Assembly: GCF_014635665.1 (NCBI RefSeq)
Contig: NZ_BMDG01000005.1
Coordinates: 124,001-188,000, forward strand
DNA length: 64,000 nt
Reading direction: 5' to 3'
Source: Isoptericola cucumis
Lineage (GTDB): Bacteria > Actinomycetota > Actinomycetes > Actinomycetales > Cellulomonadaceae
The notes under the pieces are model-generated. The model was given only the letters and a program-made list of their open reading frames with translations. It had not been told where the DNA came from and searched no databases. The position numbers and the translations under genes were made by a program. Positions 29,071 to 37,197 of this stretch are shown here, one piece after another; position 1 is the first letter of the stretch, and every line of letters starts with the position of its first letter.

Positions 29071-29841
29071 GTGACCGACACGAACCTGACCCAGACTGCC
29101 GACACGGCCGACGCCGCAGGTGTCCCGGCCGCCGGGACGCGGCGCGTCCTGCTCAAGCTCTCCGGGGAGACGTTCGGCGGAGGCAGCGTCGGTCTCGCGA
29201 CGGACGTCGTGCGCCGGATCGCCCAGGAGATCGGCGACGCCGTGCGCCAGGGCGTGCAGGTCGCGATCGTCTCGGGGGGCGGCAACTTCTTCCGCGGCGC
29301 CGAGCTGTCTCGCGCCGGGCTGGACCGGGCGCGCGCCGACTACATGGGCATGCTCGGCACGGTGATGAACTGCCTCGCGCTGCAGGACTTCCTCGAGCAG
29401 GACGGCGTGAAGACGCGCGTGCAGACCGCCATCACGATGGGCCAGGTCGCCGAGCCGTACATCCCGCTGCGGGCCATCCGCCACCTGGAGAAGGGCCGCG
29501 TCGTGATCTTCGGCGCCGGCGCCGGGATGCCGTACTTCTCCACCGACACCGTCTCGGTCCAGCGCGCGCTGGAGACCCACTGCGACGAGGTGCTCATGGG
29601 CAAGAACGGCGTGGACGCGGTCTACACCGCGGACCCGCGCACCGACCCCGACGCGGAGCGTCTCGAGCACCTCACGTACACGGACGCGCTGGTGCGCGGG
29701 CTGAACGTCATGGACGCGACCGCCCTGTCCCTGTGCCGTGACAACGACGTGCGGATGCGCGTCTTCGGCCTGGAGGAGGAGGGTAACGTGACCCGCGCCC
29801 TGCTGGGCGAGAAGATTGGCACACTGGTCACGACCCGCTGA
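29071..29841 (+). CDS. pyrH: UMP kinase
   Basis: The 256-residue hexameric kinase makes UDP from UMP in pyrimidine synthesis. The N-terminus is extended by about 22 residues before the core [25 protein letters not shown] and [17 protein letters not shown] form the UMP site. The C-terminal half carries [14 protein letters not shown] and [15 protein letters not shown] 29071 is preferred for ribosome-site spacing (GGACGG); GTG 29062 in the same frame is possible. It is followed by frr, as usual. Confidence 0.95.
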   Translation: MTDTNLTQTADTADAAGVPAAGTRRVLLKLSGETFGGGSVGLATDVVRRIAQEIGDAVRQGVQVAIVSGGGNFFRGAELSRAGLDRARADYMGMLGTVMNCLALQDFLEQDGVKTRVQTAITMGQVAEPYIPLRAIRHLEKGRVVIFGAGAGMPYFSTDTVSVQRALETHCDEVLMGKNGVDAVYTADPRTDPDAERLEHLTYTDALVRGLNVMDATALSLCRDNDVRMRVFGLEEEGNVTRALLGEKIGTLVTTR

Positions 29842-29843
29842 CC

Positions 29844-29860
29844 GCGGGGTGCTGCCCCGC
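29844..29860 (+). terminator. Small hairpin between pyrH and frr
   Basis: GCGGGG (29844-29849) pairs with CCCCGC (29855-29860). Six strong pairs lie directly after the pyrH stop. It is probably a processing or attenuation structure rather than a full terminator. Confidence 0.35.
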
Positions 29861-29952
29861 AGCACGCCGCACCACCTGGCCGGCACCGCCAGCACCTCCA
29901 CCGCACGCCACCACCGACGCCAGACGACGTCAGACCAGACAAGGAGCACCGG

Positions 29953-30510
29953 GTGATCGACGAGACCCTCCTCGAGGCCGAGGAGAAGATGGACAGGGCG
30001 ATCGAGGTCGCCAAGGAAGAGTTCGCGGGCATCCGCACGGGCCGGGCGAACTCGGGGATGTTCTCGAAGATCACCGTGGACTACTACGGGGCCCCGACGC
30101 CGCTGCAGCAGCTCGCGTCGTTCAACATCCCCGACGCCCGCACGGTGCTCATCTCCCCGTTCGACAAGAGCTCGATGACGACGATCGAGAAGGCGCTCCG
30201 CGAGTCGGACCTCGGGGTGAACCCGTCGAACGACGGCAACGCGATCCGCATCATCATGCCGGCGCTGACCGAGGAGCGCCGCCGCGACTACGTGAAGATG
30301 GCCAAGACCAAGGCGGAGGACGCGCGCATCTCCGTGCGCAACGTGCGCCGCAAGGCCAAGGAAGAGCTCGACCGCATCGTCAAGGACGGGGAGGCCGGGG
30401 AGGACGAGGTCACCCGGGCCGAGAAGGAGCTCGAGGCGCTGACGAAGAAGCAGGTCGACGCCATCGACCAGCTCCTCGCCAGCAAGGAGAGCGAGCTGCT
30501 CGAGGTCTGA
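29953..30510 (+). CDS. frr: Ribosome recycling factor
   Basis: The 185-residue protein mimics tRNA and, with EF-G, splits post-termination ribosomes. It has the expected three-helix bundle ([54 protein letters not shown]) and the hinge segment with [16 protein letters not shown] 29953 has AAGGAGCACC upstream. The stop overlaps the cdsA start (TGATG). Confidence 0.97.
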   Translation: MIDETLLEAEEKMDRAIEVAKEEFAGIRTGRANSGMFSKITVDYYGAPTPLQQLASFNIPDARTVLISPFDKSSMTTIEKALRESDLGVNPSNDGNAIRIIMPALTEERRRDYVKMAKTKAEDARISVRNVRRKAKEELDRIVKDGEAGEDEVTRAEKELEALTKKQVDAIDQLLASKESELLEV

Positions 30511-31400
30511 TGACGGACCAATCGTTCGACCCGGCGGGGGGGCCGGGTCCGCTGGACCCGGAACCTGGCGGGTCGGCCGGCTCGCCGTCGCGGGCGGGTC
30601 GTAACCTTCCCGCCGCGATCGCCGTGGGCGTGCTCCTGCTCGGCGCGGTCGCGGCGTCCCTGTGGTTCCGGCCCGAGCCGTTCCTGGCCCTGGCCGTCGT
30701 CGCCGTCGGGGCTGCGCTCTGGGAGCTGCGCCAGGCGTTCGCCCGCCGGGACATCCGGATCCCGCTGCTGCCCCTGCTGGTGGGCGGCGCGGGGATGCTG
30801 GTCTCGGCGTACGCGGCCGGGCCGGAGGCGCTGCTCGTCGCGTTCGTGCTCACGGTGGGCGCCGTCGTGGTGTGGCGGGTGCTGGACGGCACGGGCCCGC
30901 AGGCGCTGCGGGACGCGGCCGCCGGGGTCTTCGCGGCGACGTACCTGCCGTTCCTCGCGGGCTTCGTGATCCTGCTGCTGGCGGGCCCGCAGGGCGAGCT
31001 GCGCGTGGCGTTGTTCATCCTGCTCGCCGTCGCGAACGACACGGGCGGCTACATCGCGGGGGTGACGTTCGGCCGCCATCCCCTGGCGCCGACGGTGAGC
31101 CCCAAGAAGACCTGGGAGGGCCTCGCCGGGTCGCTGGCGCTCACCACCGCGGTGGGTGTGGCCGGTGCCGTGCTGGTGCTCGACGAGAGCCCGCTGCTCG
31201 GTGTCGTGCTGGGGCTGCTCACGGCCGTGACGGCCACCGTGGGTGACCTCGCCGAGTCGCTCATCAAGCGCGACCTAGAATTGAAGGACATGGGTTCGCT
31301 GCTCCCGGGCCACGGGGGCGTGCTGGACCGTCTCGACTCGCTGGTGGTCACGGCGCCGTTCGTGTACCTCGTGCTCACGATGGCGACGTCGAGCGCCTGA
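30510..31400 (+). CDS. cdsA: Phosphatidate cytidylyltransferase (CDP-diacylglycerol synthase)
   Basis: The 296-residue membrane enzyme makes CDP-diacylglycerol, the precursor of all phospholipids here. After a 30-residue Pro/Gly-rich cytosolic start come about eight hydrophobic segments. The CDS signature runs from [20 protein letters not shown] to GVLDRLDS near residues 250-280, and [13 protein letters not shown] precedes it. ATG 30510 overlaps the frr stop. The order pyrH-frr-cdsA-rlmN is conserved in actinobacteria. Confidence 0.96.
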   Translation: MTDQSFDPAGGPGPLDPEPGGSAGSPSRAGRNLPAAIAVGVLLLGAVAASLWFRPEPFLALAVVAVGAALWELRQAFARRDIRIPLLPLLVGGAGMLVSAYAAGPEALLVAFVLTVGAVVVWRVLDGTGPQALRDAAAGVFAATYLPFLAGFVILLLAGPQGELRVALFILLAVANDTGGYIAGVTFGRHPLAPTVSPKKTWEGLAGSLALTTAVGVAGAVLVLDESPLLGVVLGLLTAVTATVGDLAESLIKRDLELKDMGSLLPGHGGVLDRLDSLVVTAPFVYLVLTMATSSA

Positions 31401-31422
31401 CCCACCACCTGAAGGAACTCCC

Positions 31423-32622
31423 ATGACCGCACGCCCCGCCTCCACGGCCCCGCCGGCGCCCGGCGCGACGGACCTCGGCGTCCCCGCCGTACGCCCGTCC
31501 GACCAGACCGCGCCGATGCCGCTGCAGATGGCGCCCAAGCGCCGCGGCAAGCCGCCGAAGCACTTCGCCGACCTCACGTCCGCCGAGCGCGTGGCGTCGG
31601 TGGAGGCGATGGGGGAGAAGCCGTTCCGGGCCAAGCAGCTCGCGACGCACTACTTCCAGCACTACACGTCCGACCCCGAGCAGATGACGGACCTGCCGAA
31701 GGCGACGCGCGAGGCCCTGGCCACGACGATGTTCCCGCCCCTGATCCGGCCCACGCGGCGGCTCGAGGCCGACGGCGGCACGACGGTCAAGACGCTGTGG
31801 CACCTCTTCGACGACGCCAAGGTCGAGTCGGTGCTCATGCGCTACCCGAACCGCACCACGCTGTGCGTGTCGTCGCAGGCCGGGTGCGGCATGGCCTGCC
31901 CGTTCTGCGCCACCGGTCAGCTCGGCCTGACGCGCAACCTCACGACGGCGGAGATCCTCGAGCAGGTGCGGGCGGCGTTCCGCTCGCTCGCCTCGGGGGA
32001 GATCCCCGGCGGCCCTGCGCGGCTGAACAACCTGGTGTTCATGGGCATGGGCGAGCCGCTGGCCAACCCGCGCGCCGTGATCGAGACGGTCAAGACGCTG
32101 GTGGCGCCCGAGCCCGAGGGCTTCGGGATGTCGGCGCGCAACATCACGGTGTCCACGGTGGGCCTGGTGCCGGCGATGCTCAAGCTCGCCGACCTGGGCA
32201 TCCCGGTGACCCTGGCCCTGAGCCTGCACGCGCCGGACGACGACCTGCGCAGCGAGCTGGTGCCGATCAACACCCGGTGGAGCGTCGACGAGGCGCTCGA
32301 CGCCGCGCGGCACTACTTCGAGGTGACGGGCCGCCGCGTCTCGATCGAGTACGCGCTCATCAAGGACATGAACGACCACGGCTGGCGGGCCGACCTGCTC
32401 GGCGAGAAGCTCAACGCCCGCGGCCGGGGCTGGGTGCACGTCAACCCGATCCCCCTGAACCCCACGCCGGGCTCCATCTGGACCGCGAGCGACCGTGCGG
32501 TCGAGGACGAGTTTGTGGCACGCTTGCGCGGGCACGGTATCCCCACCACGATCCGTGACACCCGCGGGAGCGACATCGACGGCGCCTGCGGGCAGCTGGC
32601 CGCCGAGGAGGACGACGAGTGA
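31423..32622 (+). CDS. rlmN: 23S rRNA (adenine2503-C2)/tRNA (adenine37-C2) methyltransferase RlmN
   Basis: This 399-residue radical SAM enzyme methylates A2503 in 23S rRNA and A37 in tRNAs. The CxxxCxxC cluster motif is CGMACPFC, with Cys155, Cys159 and Cys162. [15 protein letters not shown] is the SAM-binding GEP region, SLHAPDD follows, and a conserved C-terminal Cys appears in GACGQL. ATG 31423 has GAAGGAAC upstream. It overlaps the DivIVA-like gene by 4 bp (GTGA). Confidence 0.96.
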   Translation: MTARPASTAPPAPGATDLGVPAVRPSDQTAPMPLQMAPKRRGKPPKHFADLTSAERVASVEAMGEKPFRAKQLATHYFQHYTSDPEQMTDLPKATREALATTMFPPLIRPTRRLEADGGTTVKTLWHLFDDAKVESVLMRYPNRTTLCVSSQAGCGMACPFCATGQLGLTRNLTTAEILEQVRAAFRSLASGEIPGGPARLNNLVFMGMGEPLANPRAVIETVKTLVAPEPEGFGMSARNITVSTVGLVPAMLKLADLGIPVTLALSLHAPDDDLRSELVPINTRWSVDEALDAARHYFEVTGRRVSIEYALIKDMNDHGWRADLLGEKLNARGRGWVHVNPIPLNPTPGSIWTASDRAVEDEFVARLRGHGIPTTIRDTRGSDIDGACGQLAAEEDDE

Positions 32623-33170
32623 GCTCCCTGTTCAGCACGGTCTCCGCGCTGCGAAACGGGTACGAGAAGGACGAGGTCGACGAGTTCTTCGACCATGCCC
32701 GCCAGGCCTACGAGGGCCGGACCCCGGAGCCGCTGACGCACGCGGACATCCAGTCCGCGACCTTCGAGCTGGTGCGCCGCGGGTACGACACCCACGAGGT
32801 CGACCAGGCCCTGGACCGGCTCGAGTCGGCGTTCATCGCGCGCCAGCGCGCGGAGTACGTGGCGGCGCACGGCCAGGACGCGTGGATGGCGGCGCTGGCC
32901 GACCGGGCGCGCACCCTCTACGGGCGCCTCGGCCGGCCGGACGGGGAGAAGTTCGCCCCCGCCGAGCGTGGCAAGCAGGGGTACGACGTCGACGACGTCG
33001 ACGCGCTGTGCGACCGGCTCGTGGCCTACTTCGACCGGCAGGAGCCCCTCACCGCCGCGGAGGTCCGCTCGGCGACGTTCGGCCGCGCGAAGGGCGCCGA
33101 CGCCTACGCCGAGGCGTCCGTCGACCGGTTCCTCGCCCGGGCGACCGAGGTGCTGCTCGGCGTCGAGTGA
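32619..33170 (+). CDS. DivIVA-domain protein with repeated GY-x-x-x-x-VD motifs
   Basis: The 183-residue protein starts with a DivIVA-like membrane-targeting motif ([20 protein letters not shown]) and repeats the pattern as [17 protein letters not shown] and [17 protein letters not shown] fourth, degenerate copy ([14 protein letters not shown]) ends it. Segments [11 protein letters not shown] and [12 protein letters not shown] are also duplicated, so the protein looks like two tandem roughly 90-residue units. DivIVA/Wag31 organise polar growth; this short form lacks the long coiled coil, so a different role is likely. GTG 32619 overlaps the rlmN stop, suggesting coupled translation. Confidence 0.75.
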   Translation: MSSLFSTVSALRNGYEKDEVDEFFDHARQAYEGRTPEPLTHADIQSATFELVRRGYDTHEVDQALDRLESAFIARQRAEYVAAHGQDAWMAALADRARTLYGRLGRPDGEKFAPAERGKQGYDVDDVDALCDRLVAYFDRQEPLTAAEVRSATFGRAKGADAYAEASVDRFLARATEVLLGVE

Positions 33171-33186
33171 GACGCTGCGGCGCCGG

Positions 33187-33579
33187 TCAGCCCGTCGCCG
33201 TGGCGGCACGCTCGGAGATCAGGGCGGCGTGCTCCGTGCGCTCCAGGAACTCCCGGATGGTGTCGCGGCTGCGCGTGAGGCACGCGATGCGGTCCTCGAT
33301 GCCGCCCAGCTCGGACGCGAGGAGCTCGGCGACGGTCCGCGGGCACGTGGGGTGGTCCTCGGCCGCCGCCTGCTCCATGTCGAGGAGCACCTTGATGAGC
33401 CGGGTCGGCATGCCCGCCCGGACCATGCCCGCGACGCGGTCCACGCGCACGACGTCCGCCTCGGAGTACGTGCGGTAGCCGTTGGCGGCCCGCTCGGCGA
33501 CCAGCAGGCCCTGCTGCTCGTAGTACCGCACCAGCCTCGGCGCCACGCCCGTGCGCCGCGCGACCTCGCCGATCTTCAT
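33187..33579 (-). CDS. MerR-family transcriptional regulator
   Basis: The 130-residue regulator has the MerR winged helix at the start (MKIGEVARRTGVAPRLVRYY, then ERAANGYRTYSEADVVRV) and a C-terminal dimerisation helix (ELGGIEDRIACLTRSRDTIR). The Cys residues do not form a clear metal site, so the inducer may be organic. ATG 33579 has a GGGAGG ribosome site. It is divergent from an MFS pump, whose promoter has the 20-bp spacer and spacer dyad typical of MerR-controlled promoters, so the regulator is expected to activate that pump. Confidence 0.9.
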   Translation of the reverse strand: MKIGEVARRTGVAPRLVRYYEQQGLLVAERAANGYRTYSEADVVRVDRVAGMVRAGMPTRLIKVLLDMEQAAAEDHPTCPRTVAELLASELGGIEDRIACLTRSRDTIREFLERTEHAALISERAATATG

Positions 33580-33647
33580 CCCGTGCCTCCCGCCGTTGCG
33601 TGACCTGCCGTCCGTGCCCCTGCCGTCCATGGCCGTGCTGTGGACAA

Positions 33648-33663
33648 CGTGACGTGGGTCACG
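33648..33663. promoter_or_regulatory. Second dyad next to the MerR-type promoter
   Basis: CGTGAC (33648-33653) and GTCACG (33658-33663) form a 6-bp dyad with a 4-nt centre directly upstream of the -35 of the pump promoter. It could be an extra operator for the divergent MerR gene. Confidence 0.35.
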
Positions 33664-33664
33664 C

Positions 33665-33696
33665 TTGACATTGACATCAATGTCAAACTCTAGCGT
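33665..33696 (+). promoter_or_regulatory. MerR-type promoter with spacer dyad for the MFS pump
   Basis: The -35 TTGACA (33665-33670) and -10 TAGCGT (33691-33696) are 20 bp apart, too far for ordinary sigma-70 promoters and typical of MerR targets. The dyad TTGACAT-CA-ATGTCAA (33671-33686) fills the spacer. The -10 is seven bases before ATG 33704, predicting a leaderless transcript. Confidence 0.7.
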
Positions 33697-33703
33697 CGTC
33701 GGC

Positions 33704-34966
33704 ATGACGACAGAAACCTCGACGGGCTCGCTCCCGTGGCCGTCCTTGCTGGTGCTCGGCACCGCCACGTTCACCATGGTCACGGCGGAGATGCTCCCCA
33801 CGGCCGTCCTGCCGCAGATGAGCGCCGGTCTCGGTGTCGCCGAGTCGCGCACCGGGCTGCTCGTCTCCGTGTGGGCCGCGGTGGTGGTGGTCGCGAGCTT
33901 CCCCCTGGTGCGCCTCGTGTCCGGGCGGGACCGGCGGTCGGTGATCGCCGCGGCGCTCGTCGTCCTGGCCGCGTCGTCCCTGGCGACGTCGCTGGCGCCG
34001 TCGTACGGGGTCACGGTCGGCGCGAGGCTCCTCGGCGCCGCGGCCGTCGGCTTGCTGTGGGCCAGCGCCAACGCGCACGTGGCCGACCTCGTGCCGGACC
34101 GCCTCCTGGCCCGTTCCGTCGCGGTCGTGCTCGGCGGGGCCACGCTCGGGATGGTGCTCGGCACGCCGCTCGCGAGCCTGGTCACGGATGCCGTGGGCTG
34201 GCGTGCGGCGTTCGCGGGCCTCGGCGTCCTGACGCTCGTGGTCGCCGTCCTGGTGCGGTCCGTCGTCGCGCGCCGGCCGGAGCTCGCGCCGGGGTCCGGC
34301 GGCGACGGGGCCGCGGACGTTCGCGCGGGCAGCGGGCCGGCCGCGGGGCCTGCCGGACCGGGCCCGATGATCACGGTGACGGTGCTCGTCGGCGTGCTGC
34401 TCGTGGGCCACTACGGCGCATACACCTACGTCACGCGGATCGTGGAGGCGCCGGCGGCCGCCCTGCCCGGGGGCATGAGCGCTCTTCTCCTGGTGTTCGG
34501 GCTCGCGTCGGCGCTCGGCGTGGTGCTCGCCGGCCAGTTCGGGGCCCGCACCGCGCCGGCGCTGGCCCTCAGCGCGGCAGGCACCGCGCTGGCCCTGCTC
34601 GGCCTCGTGGCGGTCGACGTGCACCCGGCGCTCGGCGCGGCGGTGGTGGTGGCCTGGGGCGTGGCCTCGGGCGCGCTGCCGCCGCTGGCGCAGACCCTGA
34701 TCCTGCGGCTGGGCGGACCGTCGCGGCGGGAGACGGCGGGCGCGCTCATCCCGGTGGTGTTCAACGGTGGGATCGCCGTCGGGGCCGCGGCCGCGTCCCT
34801 CGTGGTGGCGGACGCCGGCGCCGGCGCGCTCCCCGTGCCGGCCGCCGTGCTGGTCGGGGCGACGGCGGTCGCGCTGTGGGTGGGTGCGCGCCCGTGGTCG
34901 AGGCCGGGCACCGCGGGCCACGCCGGCGACGGCGTGGCGGCCCAGCCGTCGTCCGCCGAGGTCTGA
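33704..34966 (+). CDS. MFS efflux transporter, DHA1 (AraJ/Cmx-like)
   Basis: This 420-residue 12-helix exporter starts SLPWPSLLVLGTATFTMVTA, with the DHA1-type segment TAEMLPTAVLPQMSAGLGV. A motif-A-like loop (LVSGRDRRSV) follows, and a polar central loop lies near residue 205. ATG 33704 is used because the MerR-type promoter places its transcript start there; the in-frame ATG at 33665 lies within the -35. Substrates may include amphenicol-like or other drugs, but this is only family inference. It converges on the SH3 gene with 13 bp between stops. Confidence 0.88.
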   Translation: MTTETSTGSLPWPSLLVLGTATFTMVTAEMLPTAVLPQMSAGLGVAESRTGLLVSVWAAVVVVASFPLVRLVSGRDRRSVIAAALVVLAASSLATSLAPSYGVTVGARLLGAAAVGLLWASANAHVADLVPDRLLARSVAVVLGGATLGMVLGTPLASLVTDAVGWRAAFAGLGVLTLVVAVLVRSVVARRPELAPGSGGDGAADVRAGSGPAAGPAGPGPMITVTVLVGVLLVGHYGAYTYVTRIVEAPAAALPGGMSALLLVFGLASALGVVLAGQFGARTAPALALSAAGTALALLGLVAVDVHPALGAAVVVAWGVASGALPPLAQTLILRLGGPSRRETAGALIPVVFNGGIAVGAAAASLVVADAGAGALPVPAAVLVGATAVALWVGARPWSRPGTAGHAGDGVAAQPSSAEV

Positions 34967-34979
34967 GCGTCCCCGGAGG

Positions 34980-35786
34980 TCAGCAGGCGGGCGCGACCGC
35001 GGCGCCGGTCCCCGTGTTGAGGTAGGCGTCCGACACCCAGTTGCCGGCGCCGATCTTGTACCAGAGGTTCGTCGTGCCGCGGCTGCCGGTGATCATCTGG
35101 CCGCGGTCGTGGCACAGCAGCGGGACCCGGGCGGTGTTGGCCGCGAGGCCGGCCCGCGCGTGCGACGCGCTGGGCCCGGTGCGCACGTTGAGGGTACGGC
35201 CGTCGGTCACGACGATCCCGGTGCGGGCGGACCCCTGCCACAGGTACGTCACGTCGATCCACGCGTTGTGCCGCAGCCCGAGACCCTGCCGGAAGGTGCC
35301 GTCCGCGAGGTCGATCCCGGCGGGGTTCGTGACCTTCCGGTCGAAGAGGTCCCGCCCGCCGTTGTGGCCGAGCCGGTAGGCGGCCGAGGCCTGCGGCGTG
35401 CCCTTCGGCAGGTCCCGTGCGGCGTGCCGCGTGGCGCTCCAGTAGTCGTCGGTCGTGTTCCACGGGCCGACGTCCCACACCGGTGCGTACTCGCAGCGGG
35501 TGGAGTCGGCCCGGCACACCCGGACGCTGAAGGCGCCCGATCCCTCGGCGGAGAGGGCGCGCCGGGAGGGGAGCGCCACGAAGTGGTCCCGCTTGGTGAT
35601 CTTGTGGCCGTTGGCCGTGTGCTTGCCCACCAGGCCCTCGCGGGTCGCGAAGATCCGGTGGGTCTCGCCGTCGTCGTCCGCGACGGCCGGTGCGGCCAGG
35701 CCGACGACCGCTCCCGTCACGAGTGCGACGATCCCGGCGAGAGCGGCCACGGGACGCTTGCCGACTATCACGCGATAAGTACGCAT
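34980..35786 (-). CDS. Secreted protein with C-terminal bacterial SH3 domain
   Basis: The 268-residue protein has a signal peptide (KRPVAALAGIVALVTGAVVG, cleavage likely after PAVA near residue 36). A central region carries two Cys and the motif YAPVWDVGPWNTTDDYW, reminiscent of RlpA-like double-psi barrels. The C-terminal SH3b-like domain (about 195-265) has GRTLNVRTGPSASHARAG and NLWYKIGAGNWVSDAYL. Such modules bind cell-wall peptides. A role in peptidoglycan binding or remodelling is inferred, and no catalytic residues were identified. ATG 35786 is seven bases after a TACGTT -10-like element; ATG 35807 is an alternative. Confidence 0.8.
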   Translation of the reverse strand: MRTYRVIVGKRPVAALAGIVALVTGAVVGLAAPAVADDDGETHRIFATREGLVGKHTANGHKITKRDHFVALPSRRALSAEGSGAFSVRVCRADSTRCEYAPVWDVGPWNTTDDYWSATRHAARDLPKGTPQASAAYRLGHNGGRDLFDRKVTNPAGIDLADGTFRQGLGLRHNAWIDVTYLWQGSARTGIVVTDGRTLNVRTGPSASHARAGLAANTARVPLLCHDRGQMITGSRGTTNLWYKIGAGNWVSDAYLNTGTGAAVAPAC

Positions 35787-35793
35787 GTTTGCG

Positions 35794-35799
35794 AACGTA
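35794..35799 (-). promoter_or_regulatory. Predicted -10 element for the SH3 protein gene (leaderless)
   Basis: On the minus strand TACGTT is followed by seven bases and ATG 35786. It supports this start over the one at 35807. Confidence 0.5.
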
Positions 35800-35926
35800 A
35801 CCGGCATCACACGTCGGCGCGACCGGGCGATCAGGCCCGCCGTTCGGAAGTCAAGCACCAGAGCGGGTGAAATCCCGGCAATGTCGCGGCGTGTCGCGGA
35901 GCGGCCGGCCAGCTGCGCGCACCTGG

Positions 35927-35932
35927 GAGGAT
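35927..35932 (+). promoter_or_regulatory. Possible -10 element for dxr
   Basis: GAGGAT lies seven bases before ATG 35940. The overlapping GGGAGG could instead be a ribosome site for the same ATG; either reading favours 35940 over ATG 35931. Confidence 0.35.
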
Positions 35933-35939
35933 GGGCGCC

Positions 35940-37130
35940 ATGTCTGCCGCCACGACGCCCCGCACGGTCACCCTCCTCGGCTCCACCGGTTCGATCGGTA
36001 CTCAGGCGATCGACGTCGTGGAGGCCCATCCGGGCCGGTTCCGGGTCACGGCGATCAGCGCCGGCGGGGGAGACGTCACGCTGCTGGCCGAGCAGGCCGC
36101 GCGCCTCGGGGTGGGTGCGGTCGGCGTGGCGGACGAGAGCAGGGTCGAGGCCCTGCGCGACGCGCTCGTCGCCCGGCTCGGCCCCGACGCCGCGACGGTC
36201 GAGGTCGTCGCCGGCCCGGGCGCGGCGACCGAGCTCGCCGGCCGCGGGGACGACGTCGTGCTCAACGGCATCACCGGCTCCGTGGGGCTGCGCCCGACGC
36301 TCGCCGCGCTGGCTGCCGGCTCGAGCCTGGCGCTCGCGAACAAGGAGTCGCTCGTCGTCGGCGGCGCGCTGGTGAAGGCGACGGCCGCGCCCGGCCAGAT
36401 CGTGCCCGTGGACTCGGAGCACTCGGCGATCGCGCAGGCGCTGCGCGGCGGGGCGCGCGACGAGGTCCGCCGCATCGTGCTCACGGCGTCCGGCGGGCCG
36501 TTCCGCGGCCGCAGCCGCGACGAGATCAAGACCGTCACCGCCGACCAGGCCCTGGCCCACCCGACCTGGTCCATGGGGCCGGTGGTCACCGTGAACTCGG
36601 CCTCGCTGATGAACAAGGGCCTCGAGCTGATCGAGGCGCACCTGCTGTTCGACGTGCCGGTGGACGACATCACCGTCGTCGTGCACCCGCAGTCCGTGGT
36701 CCACTCGATGGTCGAGTTCCGCGACGGCTCGACCATCGCGCAGGCGTCCCCGCCCGACATGCGCCTCCCCATCGCGCTGGGGCTGTCGTGGCCCGAGCGG
36801 CTCGACGTCGTCACGCCGCCGTGCGACTGGACGCAGGCGGCGTCGTGGACCTTCGAGCCCCTCGACGAGGCCACGTTCCCCGCCGTCGGCCTGGCCCGCG
36901 CCGCAGCGGCGGCGTCGGCGACGCACCCCGCGGTGTACAACGCGGCGAACGAGCAGGGCGTCGCGGCGTTCCTGGCCGGGCGGATCGGCTTCCTCGACAT
37001 CGTCGAGACCGTCGAGCGGGTGCTGGGCGAGCACGAGGGCGTCGCCTCCGGCGACGTGACGCTCGAGGCCGTCGAGGGCGCCGAGGAGTGGGCCCGGGCC
37101 CGCGCCGACGAGATCCTCGCGCGCTCCTGA
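35940..37130 (+). CDS. dxr: 1-deoxy-D-xylulose 5-phosphate reductoisomerase
   Basis: The 396-residue NADPH-dependent enzyme makes 2-C-methyl-D-erythritol 4-phosphate, the committed step of the MEP isoprenoid pathway. TVTLLGSTGSIGTQAIDVV is the NADPH-binding start. LANKESLVVGG, VPVDSEHSAIAQAL (metal and substrate loop), TASGGPFRG, HPTWSMG and NSASLMNKGLELIEA line the active site in order. Another MEP-pathway gene, ispG, is two genes downstream, with a site-2 protease between, the usual actinobacterial arrangement. ATG 35931 is an in-frame alternative. Confidence 0.97.
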   Translation: MSAATTPRTVTLLGSTGSIGTQAIDVVEAHPGRFRVTAISAGGGDVTLLAEQAARLGVGAVGVADESRVEALRDALVARLGPDAATVEVVAGPGAATELAGRGDDVVLNGITGSVGLRPTLAALAAGSSLALANKESLVVGGALVKATAAPGQIVPVDSEHSAIAQALRGGARDEVRRIVLTASGGPFRGRSRDEIKTVTADQALAHPTWSMGPVVTVNSASLMNKGLELIEAHLLFDVPVDDITVVVHPQSVVHSMVEFRDGSTIAQASPPDMRLPIALGLSWPERLDVVTPPCDWTQAASWTFEPLDEATFPAVGLARAAAAASATHPAVYNAANEQGVAAFLAGRIGFLDIVETVERVLGEHEGVASGDVTLEAVEGAEEWARARADEILARS

Positions 37131-37184
37131 CGATCCCTGCACACGGGCGCCCCGGCGCGGGTACGGACGGTGGTGCCGGTGACC

Positions 37185-37190
37185 TAGGCT
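37185..37190 (+). promoter_or_regulatory. Predicted -10 element for the site-2 protease gene (leaderless)
   Basis: TAGGCT is followed by seven bases and GTG 37198. It argues for that start rather than the in-frame GTG at 37192. Confidence 0.65.
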
Positions 37191-37197
37191 CGTGGCC

